This document shows, in pieces, positions 59,668 through 64,000 of a stretch of DNA of 64,000 bases. The notes below the pieces were generated by a model. That model was not told the origin of the DNA. It ran no database searches and worked only from the letters and a program-made list of their open reading frames with translations. The stretch comes from Tritrichomonas musculus. Taxonomy: Eukaryota; Parabasalia; Tritrichomonadida; Tritrichomonadidae. The stretch's first letter is position 1; each line of letters starts with the position of its first letter. The stretch is taken from NCBI GenBank assembly GCA_039105265.1, contig JAPFFF010000043.1:1117501-1181500 (forward strand), in the 5' to 3' direction. Both the position numbers and the translations under genes were made by a program.

Positions 59668-62600
59668 ATGTTTCCATTTTTATTATTTTTGACATTAACA
59701 AAGGAAGAAATTCCATTTAAGTTCAAATATCTTACAGATAAAGCCATAGAGAAGTCTAAAACCAAAATCCCAAAAGAAGAACGATATGAAAAATCATTAC
59801 CAGGCTATTATTCTTTCCCAAATGTCAATTTTGTACTCAAAAATACACTTGTTTCTCATAAAAGTACAGACATCAAAGGATTTGCCTTTGAAGATGAATA
59901 TCTCGCAATAGTTAAAAGAAAATCGTTTAACCTTGACAATAATTTTACATTTATTGACTCATCAAATCAGAGATTCTACGAAGTTAAAGATATTATTTTC
60001 AGTGATGATCAAATTAATATTTATTCTACTTCGGAAAAGACGATTTTTGATGTTATGACCAACTTCAACTACCACTCGAAAACAACAAAAGATTACTTCC
60101 CACAAATTCATGTCAACTGGGAAAAACAAACGAGAAATCCAATTCTTCACCAAATTAAATTGACAGACTCCCGTGCTAGCATTGGCTGCAGAGGAACTTT
60201 TTCAATAGACCTAGCGGTTAGTTTCAAATCATTGTCAGATATTTATATTCGAGCCACATTTGGCATAGACGTCACTGTTTCAAGCGAAATTGAACTCAAT
60301 GATGGCTCATTTGAACAATTGAATGAACTTACACTTTTTGAGACCGAAACGATCAATCTTGAAGAATTTGAGTACAAGTTTGAATTCAGAGGTATTGAAT
60401 TTGAAATCAAGCCAAGCATCAAAGGCGAAGGCAAGATTATTAACAATCCATTTGGTGAAATTGAAGAGACGATAGACATTGAAAAAAGTTACCAAATAAC
60501 GGGCACAAAGACGATAGAGATCACAAATTATGCGACCGTAGATTCTAAGTGGAAACTTCAAGTCTCATCTGGACCAGAATCAGCAGCTCTTGGCGACCAG
60601 TCCTATCTTCCAGAAAAAGCAGAATTCAGAATTACGCCAGAACTGACGTTTTTCTACTCAATTGACATCATTTACGGCAAAAACAAGACGACTCTAGATT
60701 GCGGATTGATAGTTCCTGTTGAATTTAATTTCCAAGCAGACTTAAAGAAATATCTTCCACCAAGTTTTGAAGGAGAGATCAAGTCAGAAATCAGCTCGTT
60801 CTACAACTTTGACCAAATGTCGATTGAAAGACCAACAACTGGCAACGAAAAAGAAACTGTGACGATCATCAATAAACAATCCAACGAACACTTTGTTAAA
60901 AAAGTGAGCACAGGTAAAATATACCTCAAATTTACCAGCATGTACAAAGAACTGACCAAAAACATGTTCCAAAAGCCATCCGATGAAATCTACAGTTTAG
61001 TTGAATACAAAGATCTTCAGTGGAAGACAGCAAATAGCAGTTATATCCAACTTTATATGAGTGCAACAGATCAAACAAAAAGTAGCAAACCTAGTTATTC
61101 AATGTCTTTCCCATTCATGATTTATAAGACAACACCAGTGTCATCTAATTTACGATTCTTGATTGATAGCAACAAATTTGATTTCCAAACTTTCTTCTAT
61201 ATATTAGATTATAATATTAAATTTGATCCAATATTATTTAATCCAAAAATTTTCAAATCTGACACAGTAAGTAATAGTTTTAATATAAATGGCGCCACTA
61301 AATATCAAGACACTAGTTTTGAAATGACCAATTTCCAAGGAAAAATTAACGTTTGGACTTGTAGACCAATTAAAAACAACATTTTCTATGACACTAGTTC
61401 CGACTATTTCCCAATAATTAAAGTGAAAAAGAGCAATATGAAATATGTAGTTATATACATTGATGAGAACGATGATATGAAAATTGACGATCAAGCAGAA
61501 TTTATACCAGAAACTAACTTCTCAATGACACAACCGAAAGGAGCTTTTCAATATGACCACCACTATTTCTATATATATAATTATACATATGAAGGTAATT
61601 CTAATCTTCATTGTATTTTGATGAATGTAACTTTAATTACTGATCAGAATGGAGTGTCATCCAAGAAATTTTTAGGATTTGTATTTGCTGGCAAATCAAC
61701 CTATTTTAAAGGTTCATTTGGACTTGAAGGTGGACCATACTTACACTTGAAAAAAGAAGAAAATCCTAAGTTTCAGCTAGATATTATCTATTATACTTCA
61801 ACTAAAATTTTTTCCATATCTAAAGCTAAGAAGAAAAATACTATTAAAGATTACGATCAAGTAGTGAAAGATGGTTTTCTTGATCTTAGCACTGATATTT
61901 TTACATTGAAATATTATGTGAAGGAAAGAGAATTACCAGTGGTAGTGAAACCTAGCGTTACCAACTGTAAATATATGGTATTGTCGAGGAGAGATTACAA
62001 TATTGGAATTCAAGGCAGCATCAAATTAGAATTTGAAAAAGATGAATATTATTCCTTTATTAGAATTTCAAGTATAACCAATCCAATAAAAGACTGCTTC
62101 TTATACATGAGAGCTCGAAACATCATTTTATTGTCAGATGATGCCAAACGAGTCTCAGACGATGTTTACTACTTCTATTGTCGAGGTGATTCATTGACGA
62201 TTCCAATTCGACGTTCAAATATCAACAGCGACGAATGCTCGATTGAATATCTGCTGACAGACATGGACAATCCAAGCGATCCTTACATTACATCTGCCGG
62301 ACAAGAGATCATCTTTGATAATCAAGCGAAGCCGAAAGGATTCTTTATCAAGACATACAACGACAAATACTTCATCTTCAACAACTCAAAGACGAATCTC
62401 GTAAAGTACACAATGGACATCGATGAGAACACGAAACTTCTGGCATTCGTCAATCCGTATCAACGACAGGATCCAGTCACGTTCATTCCATCGTTTACAG
62501 TTATTGAAGAAGGAGACTTGACTGTCTCAGCAGACTTGAGAATCATTAAACAAATTGCAGAAAGCTCAGGCCTTAATCAATATGACTTTTACGTCATCAG

Positions 62601-63783
62601 CGAGTGGGACAAAGTCACGTCCATCAGGATAAAAGACAAGAGAATTGAAGAAAAAGTTGTGAATGGCGTTGCCAAATTCACAGTCAAATTCGGTGAATCT
62701 GATTCAGAAGAAGAAGAAGAACTTTCAATCTTGTCGGATGATGATGAAGACGAGCTTGTTTTTTACTCTAAATGCACCGACAACACGACTGCAAATTGCG
62801 AACTTGAATATATCCCATATGACGGTTATTACCAACTCGTCAGGTTTCCAAACAAAGAAGGACTGAACACGACAGGACGCGGCAGATTCACAGCGATCAT
62901 TCAGGCTTCGTTTTTAGAAAATTATTCATACTACAAGCTCTACGAAGGAACATTCACCAGTGTCCGTTCATATTTCAAGAAAGAGGCAGTAACATTGAAC
63001 ATTGAAGATGTTTATCCATACGACAACTTCATTCCAAATGCAACACGATACGTGCACAACGTCAATAAGAAAAACGAGACCGAAGAACCAGAAGAAGAAG
63101 AACCAGAAAAAACAGAAGAACCTGAAAGGTCTGAAATTCCAACAGCAACACCGACTGCTTCAAAGATAGTTCACAACTTGAAAGATGCATACAGAACGTT
63201 CTGTCTTAAGGATGTTTCGCAGAATAATCTTCCATTCTCCAACAGATACCTGAATGGCAATTTCACAGCACTGAAAGAAATTCTTGGAATCAAAGAGGAA
63301 GTTGATGAAACAAAACTCAGAATTGACGACGATGACGAGTGCATTTACGTTGGTCTTGAAAATCTCAGATTCAACTTGAACAATGCAACATCAGACATTG
63401 TCGACCTTAGAACAGGAAAGACGTTACTTGATATCGACGATTCCAAGTCGGATTACGAGCCAATCTTCGTTGAGAGCAACTCGAACAAAGAGAACAAAGT
63501 AAGCAACAAGAAGAAAATGATCTTTTTCATTATTGTTGGAGCAGCAGCAGTTGTCGTCATTGCAGTTATTGTGATCATTGTTGTTGTGGTTGTCAAGAAA
63601 CGAAGACCAAGGAGAGAGGAGGATACTCAAAGTATTGAACAGAATATGATTAGTGATGATAACAACGATTTTGATCCATATGATCAGAATCAGTTAAAGA
63701 ACAATAGAAAAGGAAGAAAGAAAAATGAAATAGATGAAGAATTATCAGAAGATGATAAATATTATAATACTCTTTTAGGTTAA
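59668..63783 (+). CDS. large type I surface protein (1371 aa)
   Basis: I start at the ATG at 59668, which gives a signal peptide (MFPFLLFLTLTKE). The frame is open to an earlier ATG at 59572, but that would place 32 odd residues before the signal. The ectodomain of about 1280 residues is beta-rich with few Cys, and no domain I can name. Near the end is a Glu/Pro stalk (EEPEEEEPEKTEEPERSE). One membrane helix (IFFIIVGAAAVVVIAVIVII, nt about 63520-63594) is followed by KKRRPRREE and an acidic 60-residue cytosolic tail ending KYYNTLLG. Many codons end in C, notably at both ends, unlike the neighbours. Probably a cell-surface protein for host or prey contact. Confidence 0.85.
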   Translation: MFPFLLFLTLTKEEIPFKFKYLTDKAIEKSKTKIPKEERYEKSLPGYYSFPNVNFVLKNTLVSHKSTDIKGFAFEDEYLAIVKRKSFNLDNNFTFIDSSNQRFYEVKDIIFSDDQINIYSTSEKTIFDVMTNFNYHSKTTKDYFPQIHVNWEKQTRNPILHQIKLTDSRASIGCRGTFSIDLAVSFKSLSDIYIRATFGIDVTVSSEIELNDGSFEQLNELTLFETETINLEEFEYKFEFRGIEFEIKPSIKGEGKIINNPFGEIEETIDIEKSYQITGTKTIEITNYATVDSKWKLQVSSGPESAALGDQSYLPEKAEFRITPELTFFYSIDIIYGKNKTTLDCGLIVPVEFNFQADLKKYLPPSFEGEIKSEISSFYNFDQMSIERPTTGNEKETVTIINKQSNEHFVKKVSTGKIYLKFTSMYKELTKNMFQKPSDEIYSLVEYKDLQWKTANSSYIQLYMSATDQTKSSKPSYSMSFPFMIYKTTPVSSNLRFLIDSNKFDFQTFFYILDYNIKFDPILFNPKIFKSDTVSNSFNINGATKYQDTSFEMTNFQGKINVWTCRPIKNNIFYDTSSDYFPIIKVKKSNMKYVVIYIDENDDMKIDDQAEFIPETNFSMTQPKGAFQYDHHYFYIYNYTYEGNSNLHCILMNVTLITDQNGVSSKKFLGFVFAGKSTYFKGSFGLEGGPYLHLKKEENPKFQLDIIYYTSTKIFSISKAKKKNTIKDYDQVVKDGFLDLSTDIFTLKYYVKERELPVVVKPSVTNCKYMVLSRRDYNIGIQGSIKLEFEKDEYYSFIRISSITNPIKDCFLYMRARNIILLSDDAKRVSDDVYYFYCRGDSLTIPIRRSNINSDECSIEYLLTDMDNPSDPYITSAGQEIIFDNQAKPKGFFIKTYNDKYFIFNNSKTNLVKYTMDIDENTKLLAFVNPYQRQDPVTFIPSFTVIEEGDLTVSADLRIIKQIAESSGLNQYDFYVISEWDKVTSIRIKDKRIEEKVVNGVAKFTVKFGESDSEEEEELSILSDDDEDELVFYSKCTDNTTANCELEYIPYDGYYQLVRFPNKEGLNTTGRGRFTAIIQASFLENYSYYKLYEGTFTSVRSYFKKEAVTLNIEDVYPYDNFIPNATRYVHNVNKKNETEEPEEEEPEKTEEPERSEIPTATPTASKIVHNLKDAYRTFCLKDVSQNNLPFSNRYLNGNFTALKEILGIKEEVDETKLRIDDDDECIYVGLENLRFNLNNATSDIVDLRTGKTLLDIDDSKSDYEPIFVESNSNKENKVSNKKKMIFFIIVGAAAVVVIAVIVIIVVVVVKKRRPRREEDTQSIEQNMISDDNNDFDPYDQNQLKNNRKGRKKNEIDEELSEDDKYYNTLLG

Positions 63784-64000
63784 ATAAAATCATTAGTAAA
63801 AACAATATTTTTTTGTTATTTTTTATAAAATAAGTTTATTTATATGCTTAAATTTCAATTTATTTAAAGTCAATAATAATATTAAAAGGCCAAAATTTTG
63901 TGCTAAAAAATTCTATTATTTTTTAGGCATTTAATATTATTATACATACATATTTGATTATTTCATGATATTTCTATCAACTATGCATAATGTAATAAAA
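63784..64000. other. 3' flank of the surface protein gene
   Basis: AT-rich, no feature; the stop codon is followed by A (TAAA). Confidence 0.4.

Overview
The window looks like nuclear DNA of a parabasalid protist, most likely Tritrichomonas (T. foetus or a close relative). It is very AT-rich and almost intronless. It carries families typical of trichomonads: BspA-like leucine-rich repeats joined to a DUF3447/ankyrin module, Sel1-repeat protein kinases, R2R3 Myb factors, a Polinton piece, a mariner and other DNA transposons. The tRNA-Tyr has a tiny intron. Several genes have the trichomonad initiator TCA(+1)(T/C)(T/A) 8-16 nt before the ATG. The species is inferred from gene content, not from a database search.

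Layout. 1-2.2 kb: the 3' part of a Cys-rich type I surface protein gene. 2.4-2.9 kb: two abutting gene fragments (aldo/keto reductase, kinase). 3-12.2 kb: a tandem ubiquitin-like gene, two paralogous DUF3447-LRR genes broken at the same place, tRNA-Leu and tRNA-Tyr, a ubiquitin-like gene, and the first copy of a 742-bp Tc1/mariner-type element. 12.7-19 kb: a UBR-box E3 ligase, a Myb factor and tRNA-Thr. 19.2-26.9 kb: a Sel1-repeat kinase gene cut in its 5' coding region by a 4060-bp transposon that has 961-bp terminal direct repeats and a P-like transposase. 27.3-29.3 kb: a CK1-type kinase ending in a polybasic tail and a CaaX box, then the second, inverted Tc1/mariner-type copy.

30.1-35.3 kb: a 5139-bp TTAA-flanked Kolobok-like transposon whose transposase ends in a linker-histone-like (H15) winged helix. 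35.4-37.1 kb: an E3 ligase joining RING/IBR fingers to a MYCBP2-like RING plus tandem-cysteine module. 37.7-43.4 kb: a decayed Polinton fragment with a mariner inserted in it. 43.6-51.1 kb: a BTB/Tubby-like gene, an LRR pseudogene holding a short element with Pol III boxes, a UBL-UBA gene, a hypothetical gene and a CAMK-type kinase. 51.5-53.4 kb: a coiled-coil protein with a KRSxSP array. 53.4-59.6 kb: gene-poor DNA with nested non-autonomous elements and pseudogenes. 59.7-63.8 kb: a large type I surface protein.

There are no operons. Two themes recur. Five host genes belong to ubiquitin signalling (three ubiquitin-like genes and two E3 ligases). At least eight mobile elements have termini and target duplications readable directly, and one of them splits a host gene. 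The best candidates for something undescribed are the long-direct-repeat transposon, the H15-tailed transposase and the RING/IBR-RCR ligase.
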